Shown here: piece by piece, positions 32,302 to 40,965 of the stretch | How positions within the stretch are numbered: the first letter of the stretch is position 1 | Layout: every line of letters begins with the position of its first letter | DNA from: CAVTUU01 sp045804965 | GTDB lineage: Bacteria > Chloroflexota > Chloroflexia > Thermomicrobiales > UBA6265 | NCBI GenBank assembly: GCA_045804965.1 | Contig: JBJMMD010000022.1 | Coordinates: forward strand, 124,001-188,000 | Direction of reading: 5' to 3' | DNA length: 64,000 bases | Notes under the pieces: model-generated | Told to the model about the DNA's origin: nothing | Seen by the model: the letters and a program-made list of their open reading frames with translations, nothing else | Databases searched by the model: none | Position numbers and translations under genes: made by a program

Positions 32302-33870
32302 CTACCTCCGCCCCAGCCGGATCAGCTCGACGTCGAGATCGCGTTGAATCTTCCGCAGCGTCTCGTCGTTGATGCGGCCAAGGTTGCGGAGCCTGACCGC
32401 CTCATCCAATTCCGCTCTCAGCAGCTCTCGCTGGATGCGTTCGAAGATGACCGCGACCTCTTCGTGCGCTTGCTCGCCGTCGCTTCCCGCCCGCTGCTCG
32501 TCGATGCGTCCTGCCCGCCGGTCGACGTGGAGCGCGAAGTCTTGCACGACCTCGTCGATGACCCATTCCTCTTGGGCGAGCTCGTCAAGTCGTGCGCGTG
32601 CTGCCCGGGCCGTGGCGCTGCGGGCTTCCAGCTCCTCCTGTTCCTCTCGCATGTCTCCTGGGATTTCCAACGCGCGGATGAGCGGCGCAAGCGTCAGGCC
32701 CTGGCCGACGAGTGTAACGACGATGAGCGCGAACGTCAGGAAAATGATGAGATCGCGGCCAGGGATATCTTCCTTCAGGGCGAGGGCGGCGGCGAGGGAG
32801 ACGACGCCACGCATGCCCGCCCAGGCGATCACCATCAACTCGGGCCGGTCGGCACGGGTCGTGCACGCAAGCGTTCGATTCCAGAACCGAATCTTCGGAT
32901 CGGAGGTCAGGAAGACCCAACCGATGCGCACGATAATCGCGGTCAGGCTGACGGCTGCGGCGTAGAGCACGAGGGTCGACCAGGAGTACCCGGAAATGCC
33001 ATCAAGGATGTCGGGAAGTTGCACGCCGATGAGAATGAAGACGAACCCATTGAGTAAGAAGATGAACATGTCCCAAAAGTTCACGCCCTGGAGGCGGGCC
33101 AGAGGATTTTCGAGCTGAAAGAACACGCGGCTCATCATGAAGCCCCCGACGACGACCGCCAGCACCCCGGAACCATGCAGCCGTTCCGTGAGGAGGTAGG
33201 CGCCATAGGGAGCCAGCAGCGAAATGGCGATCCCGATCGACGCGTCGTCCGTTGAGCGCAGCAGAAAAGCGACGATCCGACCCACGATGTACCCGACGAG
33301 CAGGCCGACCACCACGGCGACCGTGAACTGGCGGACCACGTCGGTGAACGAGAACCCGCCTGTCACCGCGGCCACCACCGCCACCCGGTACGCGACGAGG
33401 CCCGAGGCGTCGTTCACCAGGCTTTCACCTTCCAAGATTGACACGATACGGCGCGGCAATCCGAGACGCTGGGCAATGCTCGTCGCGGCCACCGCGTCGG
33501 TCGGCGACACGATTGCGCCGAGCACGAACGCCGATGGCCACGAGAGTCCGTCGATCGCCCAATGGGCGACGACGGCGACGGCACATGTGGTGAACAGCAC
33601 GAGCCCCACGGCCAGCGAAAGGATCGGCCGGATTTGGGCGCGAAAGTCACGCACGGGCGTGAAGAAGGCCGCGGATTGCAGGATCGGGGGCAAGATGAGG
33701 ACGAAAACGAGTTCAGGCTTGAGCTCGACGCGTGGCAATCCCGGCATGAAGCCGAGCGCGAGCCCGCCCAGCACCAGCAGAATCGGGTAGGGAATCTCGA
33801 ACCTGCGGGCAAGCGCGACGAGCGCCGTCGTCGCGGCAAGCAGGACCAGAATCGCCTCGACCTCGCTCAC
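32302..33870 (-). CDS. CPA1-family Na+/H+ antiporter
   Basis: 522 residues from a GTG at 33870 with GAGGAG about 10 bases upstream. Roughly 12 membrane spans (IPYPILLVLGGLALGFMPGL early). The ion-site helix is FVLGAIVSPTDAVAATSIAQ, with the Asp of SPTD, followed by ESLVNDASGLVAYRVAV, the ND motif of NhaP/CPA1 exchangers. The last ~130 residues are a charged cytoplasmic tail with several Glu/Arg helices (DMREEQEELEARSATARAAR). It exchanges cytoplasmic Na+ or K+ for protons. The upstream region has a nested palindrome. Confidence 0.92.
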   Translation of the reverse strand: MSEVEAILVLLAATTALVALARRFEIPYPILLVLGGLALGFMPGLPRVELKPELVFVLILPPILQSAAFFTPVRDFRAQIRPILSLAVGLVLFTTCAVAVVAHWAIDGLSWPSAFVLGAIVSPTDAVAATSIAQRLGLPRRIVSILEGESLVNDASGLVAYRVAVVAAVTGGFSFTDVVRQFTVAVVVGLLVGYIVGRIVAFLLRSTDDASIGIAISLLAPYGAYLLTERLHGSGVLAVVVGGFMMSRVFFQLENPLARLQGVNFWDMFIFLLNGFVFILIGVQLPDILDGISGYSWSTLVLYAAAVSLTAIIVRIGWVFLTSDPKIRFWNRTLACTTRADRPELMVIAWAGMRGVVSLAAALALKEDIPGRDLIIFLTFALIVVTLVGQGLTLAPLIRALEIPGDMREEQEELEARSATARAARARLDELAQEEWVIDEVVQDFALHVDRRAGRIDEQRAGSDGEQAHEEVAVIFERIQRELLRAELDEAVRLRNLGRINDETLRKIQRDLDVELIRLGRR

Positions 33871-33880
33871 ACGTTTTGTT

Positions 33881-33949
33881 CTCCTCGCGATCAGCCGCCG
33901 GTTAATTTAGTCTAAATTCAATGGGTGATATTGCCATGATCGCGAGGAG
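33881..33949. promoter_or_regulatory. Nested inverted repeats in the antiporter upstream region
   Basis: Outer arms CTCCTCGCGATCA (33881-33893) and TGATCGCGAGGAG (33937-33949) are exact reverse complements. Between them lies AATTTAGTCTAAATT at 33904-33918, a perfect 15-base palindrome, unusually AT-rich for this DNA. The outer arms include the ribosome site of the antiporter on one side and of a second, divergent reading frame on the other, so each side looks like a gene start around a shared operator. Confidence 0.5.
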
Positions 33950-33956
33950 GATTGCG

Positions 33957-34088
33957 GTGTTGGAAAACGGGTCCGGCCGCTGTGGCCACGCCGGACTTCG
34001 CGCGCTCACTCCGTCGTGCAGCGCTTACTCCAACATGCCGCGCTTACTCCGACATGTTGAGCGCCCAACCCCCCGTCATGCTGAGTAG
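33957..34088 (+). pseudogene. Probable truncated gene start divergent from the antiporter
   Basis: A GTG at 33957 is preceded by GAGGAGG at good spacing, opening a frame of 43 codons (VLENGSGRCGHAGLRALTPS at the start). From about 34019 the sequence turns into family 1 repeat DNA and the frame stops at 34086-34088 within the repeat end. A real divergent gene, possibly the regulator of the antiporter, may have been truncated by the element. The codons themselves match no family I know. Confidence 0.35.
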
Positions 34089-34296
34089 TCAGTCCAGGCT
34101 TGCTTGTCGCGTTGCCGCGCCTGGGGCTGAAAGGCCCGGGCTACGAACAACGAAGCCCTTCCCGGGCCGACGAACGGAATCGTATCCAACAGGCCAACGA
34201 CGCCCGGACAGACTACTGAGCTTAGCGAAGAATCTGTGCCTGCCCACCACCGTCTCAATCAGAGCTAGATGCTTCGGCTTCGCTCAGCATGACGGG
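34072..34296. repeat. Family 1 terminal-inverted repeat element with family 3 repeat inside
   Basis: Ends CCCGTCATGCTGAG (34072-34085) and CTCAGCATGACGGG (34283-34296) are perfect inverted repeats. Inside, 34118-34145 is the inverted family 3 copy (GGGGCTGAAAGGCCCGGGCT). Further partial family 1 ends lie at 34031-34062 and 34310-34321. Together these fill most of 34019-34325, and no gene is present between 34089 and 34399. Confidence 0.65.
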
Positions 34297-34399
34297 TTGG
34301 GGGAGCGCGCAGAATGACGGTGGGCCGGCAGAGCGCCGGCCCACGTGTTCGTCCGAGGCAAAGGACTGCCGATGCTCAGATGAGTTTCCCGTGAAAAGA

Positions 34400-34921
34400 T
34401 TAGGTATAAACCGCCAATCCTGGAAGATAGCTCGTGGTGTCAGGTTCGCCGAGCTCGGCTAGGAGGCCCTCAAAGTCGAGCGCCTGTCGGCCCCAGTGCG
34501 TGCCCGGACGCGGCCAACCGGTTGGGTCGCGGTCCCAAGCGAGCTCGATTCCATTGAAGTCGGGATCATGCAAATAGATCGCCTCGTGGGTGCCGTGGTC
34601 CGAGGCGCCGTCGATGCCCCAACCCTGATCGAGCAGGCGCTTGAGGGCGGCGGCGAGGTCGCGGCGTTCGGGGTAGAGAATCGCAAAGTGATACAGTCCG
34701 GTCGAACCTGGCGGCGGTGGCGAGCCGTCCTTGCTCTCCCAGGTGTTGAGCCCAATGTGATGATGGTAGCCACCGGCGGAGAGGAACGCCGCCGTGTCGT
34801 ACTCGACGATGACGTCGAAGCCAAGCGTATCGCGGTAGAACTGAACCGCGTGCTCGAGATCGGCGACCTTGAGGTGGACGTGCCCGATACGGGTATCGGC
34901 AGGAATCGATTCGTGGGTCAT
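34400..34921 (-). CDS. VOC family protein (glyoxalase/extradiol dioxygenase fold), copy B
   Basis: 173 residues from the ATG at 34921 with AAAGGA 7 bases upstream. Metal-ligand pattern: His in IGHVHLKVADLEHAVQFYRD, His in LYHFAILYPERR and Glu in NGIELAWDRDP. It is the paralogue of copy A, about 2.2 kb away, with the antiporter and repeats between. The strong conservation of the C-terminal half (DLAAALKRLLDQGWGIDGAS, GTHEAIYLHDPD) suggests the same activity on a related aromatic or aldehyde substrate, which is not known. Confidence 0.83.
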   Translation of the reverse strand: MTHESIPADTRIGHVHLKVADLEHAVQFYRDTLGFDVIVEYDTAAFLSAGGYHHHIGLNTWESKDGSPPPPGSTGLYHFAILYPERRDLAAALKRLLDQGWGIDGASDHGTHEAIYLHDPDFNGIELAWDRDPTGWPRPGTHWGRQALDFEGLLAELGEPDTTSYLPGLAVYT

Positions 34922-35110
34922 CGCTTGTCCTTTCGCTTCACAGATGCGGAAGCCCCCGCTTAGTCTACGTTCGCCGAAGCTGGATGGCCGCGCTCTTGCG
35001 GTGGTAGCGGCGGCGCCGAGGCGGCAACGAAGTGCATGCCGTACGCGCGCATGATAGCGAACTCGCTCCTCACGGCATTGATGAAGGCAGAGCGTGCACA
35101 GGAGCATGCC

Positions 35111-36115
35111 ATGAATGACGCAGTTCTGGGCACAACGGCCGGGGTGTTCCGGCTCCGGGGTCAGGATCTCGAACCGCTCGGTCTTGATGATCAACGCATC
35201 AGCGCGATCTACGCTTGGGCAAACCCCGATGAAACGGCGACCATCCTCGCCGGCAGCTACGAAAACGGGCTCTTTCGCAGCGAGGACAGCGGCGAGCAGT
35301 GGACGCCGATCTCCGCGGGACTGACCGCACCCTGTATTCGCACCATCGTGCCGGATCCACTCGAAACAGGCGCCATCCTTTGCGGAACTGAGCCGGCGCG
35401 GATCTTTCGCAGCGGTGATGGCGGTGTGACGTGGCGCGAGCTCGACGGCATCCGGGCGGTGCCCGGCGTCGACGATTGGTATTTGCCTTATTCGCCGCGG
35501 GCGGGCGCGGTCCGTAATATCTACGCTCCACCAGGGGGATCGAGAATGCTGGCGTCGGTCGAGGTCGGTGGTTTACTTGACAGCCACGATCGAGGCGCGA
35601 CCTGGACGTATGTGCCCGTCTTCGCCGATCCCGACGTGCATCACATCACCGGCCACCCCCAGGACCCGAATCTCTTGTTCGCGTCGCTTGGGTGGGCGGG
35701 GCCGAGGAATCAGCAGCGCGCGAGCGACGCGCCCAAACTCGGCGGCGTGGCGCGCAGCCGCGACGGTGGCAGAACGTGGCAGAAGTTCCACACTGACTAC
35801 ACGCGCGCCACGATCGTCCCGCCCACGCGTCCAGATCTCGTGCTCGCGGGACCGGCGAAGCAGGTCGGGGAGCAGGGGCGGATTGAAGCCTCCGTCGACG
35901 GTGGGGACACCTGGCAACCGGCCGGTGAGGGCATCGAGATGCCGATGAGCGATATGGTTGAGCTGTTCATGCCTGCTCCGGACGGTTCGATCTGGGCGAT
36001 TCGCTCCGGTGGCGCTCCCTATCGCGCTCAGTCCGGCGAGTGGGTGTGGAACCCTGTCCTGCCGGCAGGCGCGAGCGTGAAGGTCGAGTCAGTGGCGTGG
36101 CTGCCGGCGCTATAA
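35111..36115 (+). CDS. BNR/sortilin-type beta-propeller protein
   Basis: 334 residues from the ATG at 35111 with AGGAG 6 bases upstream. Asp-box/BNR repeats recur: SEDSGEQWTPISAG near 60, RSGDGGVTWRELDG near 105, DSHDRGATWTYVPV near 160, RSRDGGRTWQKFH near 225 and SVDGGDTWQPAGEG near 270. This gives a propeller of about five to seven blades. There is no signal peptide. Many similar proteins are annotated as exo-alpha-sialidase or glycosyl hydrolase, but the sialidase catalytic residues are not evident, so only the fold is asserted. Divergent from VOC copy B. Confidence 0.82.
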   Translation: MNDAVLGTTAGVFRLRGQDLEPLGLDDQRISAIYAWANPDETATILAGSYENGLFRSEDSGEQWTPISAGLTAPCIRTIVPDPLETGAILCGTEPARIFRSGDGGVTWRELDGIRAVPGVDDWYLPYSPRAGAVRNIYAPPGGSRMLASVEVGGLLDSHDRGATWTYVPVFADPDVHHITGHPQDPNLLFASLGWAGPRNQQRASDAPKLGGVARSRDGGRTWQKFHTDYTRATIVPPTRPDLVLAGPAKQVGEQGRIEASVDGGDTWQPAGEGIEMPMSDMVELFMPAPDGSIWAIRSGGAPYRAQSGEWVWNPVLPAGASVKVESVAWLPAL

Positions 36116-36154
36116 CTGACCGTTGATCGGCGATCCAGCGGCATCATCGAGCGC

Positions 36155-37297
36155 CTACCACAACCTCTCGCTTGCTAAGCGCGCGCCTGCGGCCAGGCTC
36201 GCGAGTTTGGCGTAGGCGATCCCGGGGACGACGGCGGAACGGCCGGCCATGGTGCCGAATCCGCAATCGGTGCCGGCGATCACGCGCTCGCGGCCGACGG
36301 CATTCGCATACCGCTCAATGCGTTGGGCGACGACCTCTGGGTGTTCGATAGAGTTCGTGCACGTGTCGATGACGCCGGGGATGAGGACCTTGTCGCCTGG
36401 TAATGGGTACGCTTCGAACACGGTCCATTCGTGCTGGTGGCGGGGATTTGCGCCTTCGATGGAAAGCCCGTTGGCGTTGATCCGGTAGACGATGTCGATG
36501 ATGTCGCGCAGCGGCACGTCGCGGTGGTGCGGACCGGGATAATTGCCCCAGCAGACATGGACACGGATCTGCTCGGGATCGATGCCGTCGAGCGCTGCGT
36601 TCAGCGCCTCGATATGCAGGTCCATATTCGCGCGAAACTCAGCGAGCGATTTGTTGGCGAATTCCTCGTGACGGCCGAGCGCGAGATCGGGACAATCGAC
36701 CTGGAGAACGAAACCGGCGTCAACGATGGCGCGATACTCGATCCGAAGGGCAGCGGCGAGCGCCTGCAGAAAGTCGCGCCGGCTCGGATAAGAGACGGTG
36801 CCAAGGAGCATCGCGACACAGCCGGGCGAGACTGCCGGCAAAAACGCGCCCACGGCCTGCTCTGCCTCCAGAGCGGACTTCAGATTCTCGAGATCGGCCC
36901 GCAAGGCGTCCTGGCCGACGTAGGCGATCGGGCCGTCATTGGTCGGGGTGCGCGGGCGCGGCTGCGATTCGCCGCTCGACGTGACGAAGAGGCGTTGCTG
37001 AATCTCAGGGTAATCGAGCAGGTCCTGGGGCGCGAACGGGCGGGACGCGACCTCACCTTGAAACCCAGTCAAGCGCTCGGCGACGTATTGGACAAATCCG
37101 GGTTTGCCCATCTCGCCGTCGCTGACGATGTCGATCCCGGCCTCAACTTGGCGGTGAACCGCCTCACGCACCGCCTCGCACACGCGCGCGCGAGCATCCT
37201 TTTCCCCGCCCGCCGTCGTCAGAAGCGGCACAAGATCGGCAGGCCGCGGGAGGCTACCCGTATGCGTCGTCAAGATCCGATCACGACTTCGCCGCAC
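36155..37297 (-). CDS. Cobalamin-independent methionine synthase II (MetE C-terminal) family protein
   Basis: 380 residues from a GTG at 37297 after GAAGGGAC. It corresponds to the MetE catalytic C-terminal domain alone: it starts RILTTHTGSLPRPADLVPLL, and the zinc ligands are in IRVHVCWGNYPGPHHRD (His and Cys) and VIAGTDCGFGTMAG (second Cys). Short relatives use other methyl donors, or act on different thiols or on carbon-sulfur substrates, and are not always methionine synthases. The VOC protein gene lies 16 bases upstream on the same strand, so they form one operon; this points to degradation of a specific compound. Confidence 0.85.
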   Translation of the reverse strand: MRRSRDRILTTHTGSLPRPADLVPLLTTAGGEKDARARVCEAVREAVHRQVEAGIDIVSDGEMGKPGFVQYVAERLTGFQGEVASRPFAPQDLLDYPEIQQRLFVTSSGESQPRPRTPTNDGPIAYVGQDALRADLENLKSALEAEQAVGAFLPAVSPGCVAMLLGTVSYPSRRDFLQALAAALRIEYRAIVDAGFVLQVDCPDLALGRHEEFANKSLAEFRANMDLHIEALNAALDGIDPEQIRVHVCWGNYPGPHHRDVPLRDIIDIVYRINANGLSIEGANPRHQHEWTVFEAYPLPGDKVLIPGVIDTCTNSIEHPEVVAQRIERYANAVGRERVIAGTDCGFGTMAGRSAVVPGIAYAKLASLAAGARLASERLW

Positions 37298-37313
37298 GCG
37301 GTGTCCCTTCAGA

Positions 37314-37871
37314 TCAGAATGCCGCCGGCTGCGTGACTGCTGATTTCTCGAGCTGCTCGATGGCCGCGTGCAGGTGTTCTTGGGCGATGTTGTAGTCGCC
37401 TCGCTCGACCCGAATCTTGTGGGCGAGCTCGAAAACTTCGCGCCGGGAAATGCCGGGCGGCGGGGTAAAGGTGTATGTCGCCAGTTCGATCATCAGACCG
37501 TTGGGATCGCGGAAATAGAGCGAGTCCATGAACCCCCGGTCGACGCGTCCGGTATTGGGGAAGCCCTGGTTTGCCAACTCTTCGGCGGCGCGATCGAACG
37601 TCTCACGGGAGACGGCGAAGGCGATGTGATGCACCGCGCCGACGGTCTCGGGGACCGGTTCGGGATCGGTCGCCCGGTTGGCGCGCACGAAAAAGGTGAT
37701 CAAGTTGCCGTCGCCAGGATCGAAGTACAGGTGCGATTCTTCGGGCACGTCTAGATTCGGTTGCTCGAATACAAACGGCATCCCGAGCACGCCGGAATAG
37801 AAATCAATTGTGTCCTGGCGGTTGGAGCCGATCAGCGTGATGTGATGCACGCCTGTCGTTGGAATTTCCAT
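37314..37871 (-). CDS. VOC family ring-cleaving dioxygenase-like protein
   Basis: 185 residues from the ATG at 37871 with AAAGGAGG 7 bases upstream. Metal-ligand pattern: His in VHHITLIGSNRQDTIDFYSG, His in VGAVHHIAFAVSRETFDRAA and Glu in NGLMIELATYTF. The start VHHITLIG is typical of LinE/MhqO-type ring-cleaving dioxygenases. The C-terminal 40 residues form a helical tail (SRREVFELAHKIRVERGDYN). It is the first gene of a two-gene operon with the MetE-like enzyme. It probably opens a hydroquinone-type ring or rearranges a carbonyl compound; the substrate is inferred only from family. Confidence 0.85.
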   Translation of the reverse strand: MEIPTTGVHHITLIGSNRQDTIDFYSGVLGMPFVFEQPNLDVPEESHLYFDPGDGNLITFFVRANRATDPEPVPETVGAVHHIAFAVSRETFDRAAEELANQGFPNTGRVDRGFMDSLYFRDPNGLMIELATYTFTPPPGISRREVFELAHKIRVERGDYNIAQEHLHAAIEQLEKSAVTQPAAF

Positions 37872-38194
37872 GGTGTGCCTCCTTTCTCGCCAAAGATTGC
37901 CCCACTCCCAACCCCAGAGCAACCCTCGCCTTGTCCGTTCCTCGACCGCTTGCGGACTGGTTCCACACAGATCGGAAACAATCCGCAGGCCGTCAGGCGG
38001 TTTCAGTTCCAGCTGAGGCAACGCGCGAAGATGCGGCAAGGGTAAGACCTAGTATGTGCACTAGCAAGACTTTCAACCGGTCACATGGCAGAGGTCAATC
38101 TATGAAAACACATGGAGGGCGCCCCGCGAATTTATTCCCGGACTAAAGACCGGAAGTCCCTCCGGGTCTGAACTCGGGCTGACTAATGCCACCG

Positions 38195-38254
38195 GTCGGT
38201 TTCAACCGACTTCCGTGGTGAGCGGGGTGCCCTCTGGGCCTTATCCATTCCCGG
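38195..38254. repeat. Family 2 intergenic palindromic repeat, copy 2
   Basis: GTCGGTTTCAACCGACTTCC at 38195, then GTGGTGAGC and CCATTCCCGGG, matching the copy at 10101 in order. A second, weaker stem (CCCGGACTAAAGACCGG) lies at about 38138. The 551-base gap 37872-38422 otherwise holds a perfect palindrome at 38324-38347 and no supported gene. Confidence 0.65.
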
Positions 38255-38323
38255 GTGCGGAGCCGGCCGCAGAGGCTCCCTCAATACAATCTGACGTTTT
38301 CCCTCAACGACCATCCAAGATGG

Positions 38324-38347
38324 CGGGCGCGCCAGCTGGCGCGCCCG
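38324..38347. terminator. 24-base perfect palindrome downstream of a secreted-protein gene
   Basis: Arms of 12 bases beginning CGGGCGCGCCAG, ending 76 bases before the stop of the minus-strand gene at 38423, that is, downstream of it. It could terminate that gene. No U-tract follows, so it is a candidate only. Confidence 0.45.
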
Positions 38348-38422
38348 GGTGACAAGGAACTGTACCGATGGTCCTATCGTGACGGCAGCCACAGGAGATG
38401 GAGCTCGCGGAGATCTGCCGGC

Positions 38423-38719
38423 CTATCCGTGATTCGCGGTCTGCTGGAAGCAGGCGACATCGTACTGTGACACGGCGTGATCGCTTTGCGCGTGCAACAG
38501 CGATGGCGTGTTGTCGCTGCCGGCATACACCGTCTCGGCGTGTGCGAACCCGTCGGTCAAGAAACCGGCAGGCTCAAGGACAGCGTTTTCCTCGCCACAT
38601 TCCGCGCTTGGCTGTCCCGTCCCGCTGGGATTCGCGGCTGCACTCGCGAACGCGACTGTACCGAAGGCGACCGATCCTGCGATGGCGATTGCGACAATCA
38701 GCTTCTGCCACACGTTCAC
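38423..38719 (-). CDS. Small secreted protein
   Basis: 98 residues. Signal peptide MNVWQKLIVAIAIAGSVAFG followed by AFASA, a good signal peptidase I site. The mature part is about 70 residues with two Cys (SAECGEENAVLEP, QYDVACFQQTANHG) and a conserved-looking centre (GFLTDGFAHAETVYAGSDN). It has the appearance of a widespread small exported protein with one disulfide, but no family name is known to me. It is followed downstream by a strong palindrome that may stabilise its mRNA. Confidence 0.65.
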   Translation of the reverse strand: MNVWQKLIVAIAIAGSVAFGTVAFASAAANPSGTGQPSAECGEENAVLEPAGFLTDGFAHAETVYAGSDNTPSLLHAQSDHAVSQYDVACFQQTANHG

Positions 38720-38886
38720 GTCACTCCTCCTTTCGCCCAGACCCGACGGGAACGTGCCGGCCGATCGAGGCGTTCGCCGACTCTACGAGGGAGGTCGCGC
38801 GCCGGTTTGGCGCAGTTGCAGCCTGCGCTACACTGCGGCCAACGCGTTCCAGTTTGTCGATTTCGGGGTTTTGGTCGGAAGGACTG

Positions 38887-39639
38887 TCAGATCAGGCGAG
38901 TCCGGAGCAATTCCAACTCGTGCAGGGTCACGCCGGCTTGACGGAGGTAGGCGGCGACGTCGCCGTGAGTCGCTTGGAGGTGCGTGAGCGTCTCACGCAT
39001 GATTTCCGGCCGCGTTTGCGTTTGCTCCAGCAGGCGCTCGCGGTCCGCACGTTCACCCGGTCCGTTCTCCAGAAACTCCGCGTCGCGAGGGCGCAAGCAC
39101 TCGGAACTGAGCGCATAGTCGTCGGCAATCGTGTCGAGCGGTACGCCGACCAGGGAGAGAAGCAGCGCGGCGATGAGGCCGGTGCGGTCGCGCCCGCCGA
39201 CGCAGTGGATCAGGACACCGCCGTCACCTGCGGTGGCGATCAAGCTCATGATTCTCGCAATCGAGCCGGCATTTCGGTCAAGTTCGCCCGTGTATTCATT
39301 AGCCAGCGTGGTATACGGCGCGTCGCGCTCGCGCGGGACGCTAATGAACGATTGATGGATGTAATTGATATCGTGATCGCCGGGCGTCGCGAACGGGTTC
39401 GGCGCTTGTTCGACTTCGCCCGGCAGCCTGAGATCCACGATCGTGCGCACGCCATAGTCGTAGAGCGCGCGTTGGCCCGCACGCGAGAGGGTGAACAGCG
39501 AGTCCGCGCGCACAATCGCGCCCCAGCGCGTCATTCGGCCATCGCTGGTCACATACCCGCCTAGGTCGCGCACATTTAGGCAGCCGTCCCAGGCAAGAAT
39601 CCGTGTGCGCGTCTCATCTTCATGCTGCACGATTACCAC
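38887..39639 (-). CDS. Tyrosine-protein phosphatase (PTP-like, CX5R)
   Basis: 250 residues. The start NVRDLGGYVTSDGRMTRWGA is the conserved opening of the bacterial tyrosine phosphatases with a SIW14-like fold. The catalytic loop is HCVGGRDRTGL near residue 150, with Cys and Arg in CX5R form, and the general acid region is NYIHQSFIS. These enzymes remove phosphate from phosphotyrosine or phosphoinositides. It lies 30 bases downstream of the C39-like gene on the same strand, so the two are probably transcribed together. Confidence 0.88.
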   Translation of the reverse strand: MVIVQHEDETRTRILAWDGCLNVRDLGGYVTSDGRMTRWGAIVRADSLFTLSRAGQRALYDYGVRTIVDLRLPGEVEQAPNPFATPGDHDINYIHQSFISVPRERDAPYTTLANEYTGELDRNAGSIARIMSLIATAGDGGVLIHCVGGRDRTGLIAALLLSLVGVPLDTIADDYALSSECLRPRDAEFLENGPGERADRERLLEQTQTRPEIMRETLTHLQATHGDVAAYLRQAGVTLHELELLRTRLI

Positions 39640-39669
39640 CAGTCGCTCCTTGTCGATGCTAAACGCCGG

Positions 39670-40467
39670 TTAGTTCGAGTCGCCTGTCTTCTTTGGACCA
39701 ACCGCCAGGCCGTCGTTGCCTTGGGCCGCCCAGCAGTGGAGGAAGAGGTCCCAGGGGACTTCGTACTCATAGCGGCGGTTCCAATTGGTGTTGGTCGGAC
39801 CGAGCACATCGCGAATGACGACCACGTCGTCATCGTAGCCCATCACAATCGCGGCGTGATCGTTTAGCAACACCACGGGGAAATGCTCGCCGCTCGGGGT
39901 GATCCAAGTCGCCGGTGTCCATTCCAAGAAGTCGACGGTCGTCTTGATCCAGACCAGCCGGCCGCTCTTCAGCGCGCCTTTGACATCGGCCGGGTTCTCT
40001 ACCGCGGAAACGCGCAAGCCGTACTTCGCGAACACCTTACGGATGGCGGAACCGCGGGCCCGCGCGAACAAATTGCTGGTGTAATCGCCGGAAAACGCGC
40101 GTGATATATCACCGCCATGGATGACGATGCCGTCCGCTGTTTCTTTCGAATACGGTTCGATACCCTGGTCGTAACCGACGATCTTCAGCATCTCCTCGAA
40201 GGTAGCGTCGATGCCAAAGGTTTTGAGCACCGCCCAGGCGGCGTCGAATTCGCAACTGTAATAGAAGAAGTCGCCCGCTTTGCAGGCGGCGGGGACGTAG
40301 GCGGTGTAGCCGGCCGGATCGCGGACCGGAGCCGGTGAGGTTTCGACAACCGGGCTCGGCACGCCCGCAAGCGCTTCGGCGCGAACGGACGCCTTGCCGA
40401 GGGCAAGTCCGGCAGTGCCGCAGAGGAACGATCGCCGGGTGAAACGATGAGCCGGTAAAGCCGCCAT
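39670..40467 (-). CDS. Tat-exported C39-like cysteine-peptidase-fold protein
   Basis: 265 residues with a Tat signal (FTRRSFLCGTAGLALG). A papain-like opening is seen as AACKAGDFFYYSCEFDAAWA near residues 58-78, with a Cys in SCEFDAAW, and a His is in LLNDHAAIVMGYDDDVVVIR near 220, followed by DVLGPTN. This is the order of C39-type domains (Cys, His, Asp). The canonical QxxxxCG loop is not exact, so proteolytic activity is uncertain; it may be a bacteriocin-maturation-type or housekeeping peptidase or a binding domain. No adjacent ABC or precursor gene was seen. Confidence 0.65.
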   Translation of the reverse strand: MAALPAHRFTRRSFLCGTAGLALGKASVRAEALAGVPSPVVETSPAPVRDPAGYTAYVPAACKAGDFFYYSCEFDAAWAVLKTFGIDATFEEMLKIVGYDQGIEPYSKETADGIVIHGGDISRAFSGDYTSNLFARARGSAIRKVFAKYGLRVSAVENPADVKGALKSGRLVWIKTTVDFLEWTPATWITPSGEHFPVVLLNDHAAIVMGYDDDVVVIRDVLGPTNTNWNRRYEYEVPWDLFLHCWAAQGNDGLAVGPKKTGDSN

Positions 40468-40645
40468 GAGGAGGTTACCCCGAAAACAGACGCTTAAAGG
40501 AGCGCCAATCGTGTCGCGATCATGCAGATAGTTACAACATTGTATGCCACTCGCGATAGATCCGAGGCTTGAGCATAGCTACGCCGAACTTAATGGGTTT
40601 TGACGAGACCGTCCGGTACGCATCGACCACGCTTGGTCGGCTCCC

Positions 40646-40670
40646 CGCCCGGGAATGAATTCCCCGGGCG
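40646..40670. repeat. Family 2 partial repeat
   Basis: A palindrome around CCCGGGAATGAATTCCCCGG corresponding to the right half of the family 2 copies at 10101 and 38195. The 498-base gap 40468-40965 otherwise holds no supported gene; short open frames crossing this repeat have no ribosome site. Confidence 0.5.
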
Positions 40671-40965
40671 AGCGGAAGGCCAAGACCATTCCATTGCGCG
40701 ACCCCGTTGAAGACCATGCAACTCCGTCCTTCAGGCGCCATGTCCGTAGTTCGTAAGAACTCTGTAATATTTTTCGACAATCACGAACTATTCAGTGTGC
40801 AGACTCGGGCGAGGGGTCATGCGATCCCCCGTTGGCGCCATTGTGCGTTTGGTTCGCATCTACTGCTCGCGATCATGGGCGGGGGTCATGGCCGCCGTCG
40901 GATTCGCACGACCTATCGACTCGTGGCACGTTGTAAGCGTTTCTCAACGGGATGTGAGGCAACAC

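Noticed and set aside
35111..36115. Assignment of the BNR protein as a sialidase
   Set aside because: Only the Asp-box repeats were found; the Arg triad, Tyr and Glu of sialidases could not be placed.
40532..40780. 82-codon minus-strand frame
   Set aside because: It runs through a family 2 repeat and lacks a ribosome site or a recognisable domain.
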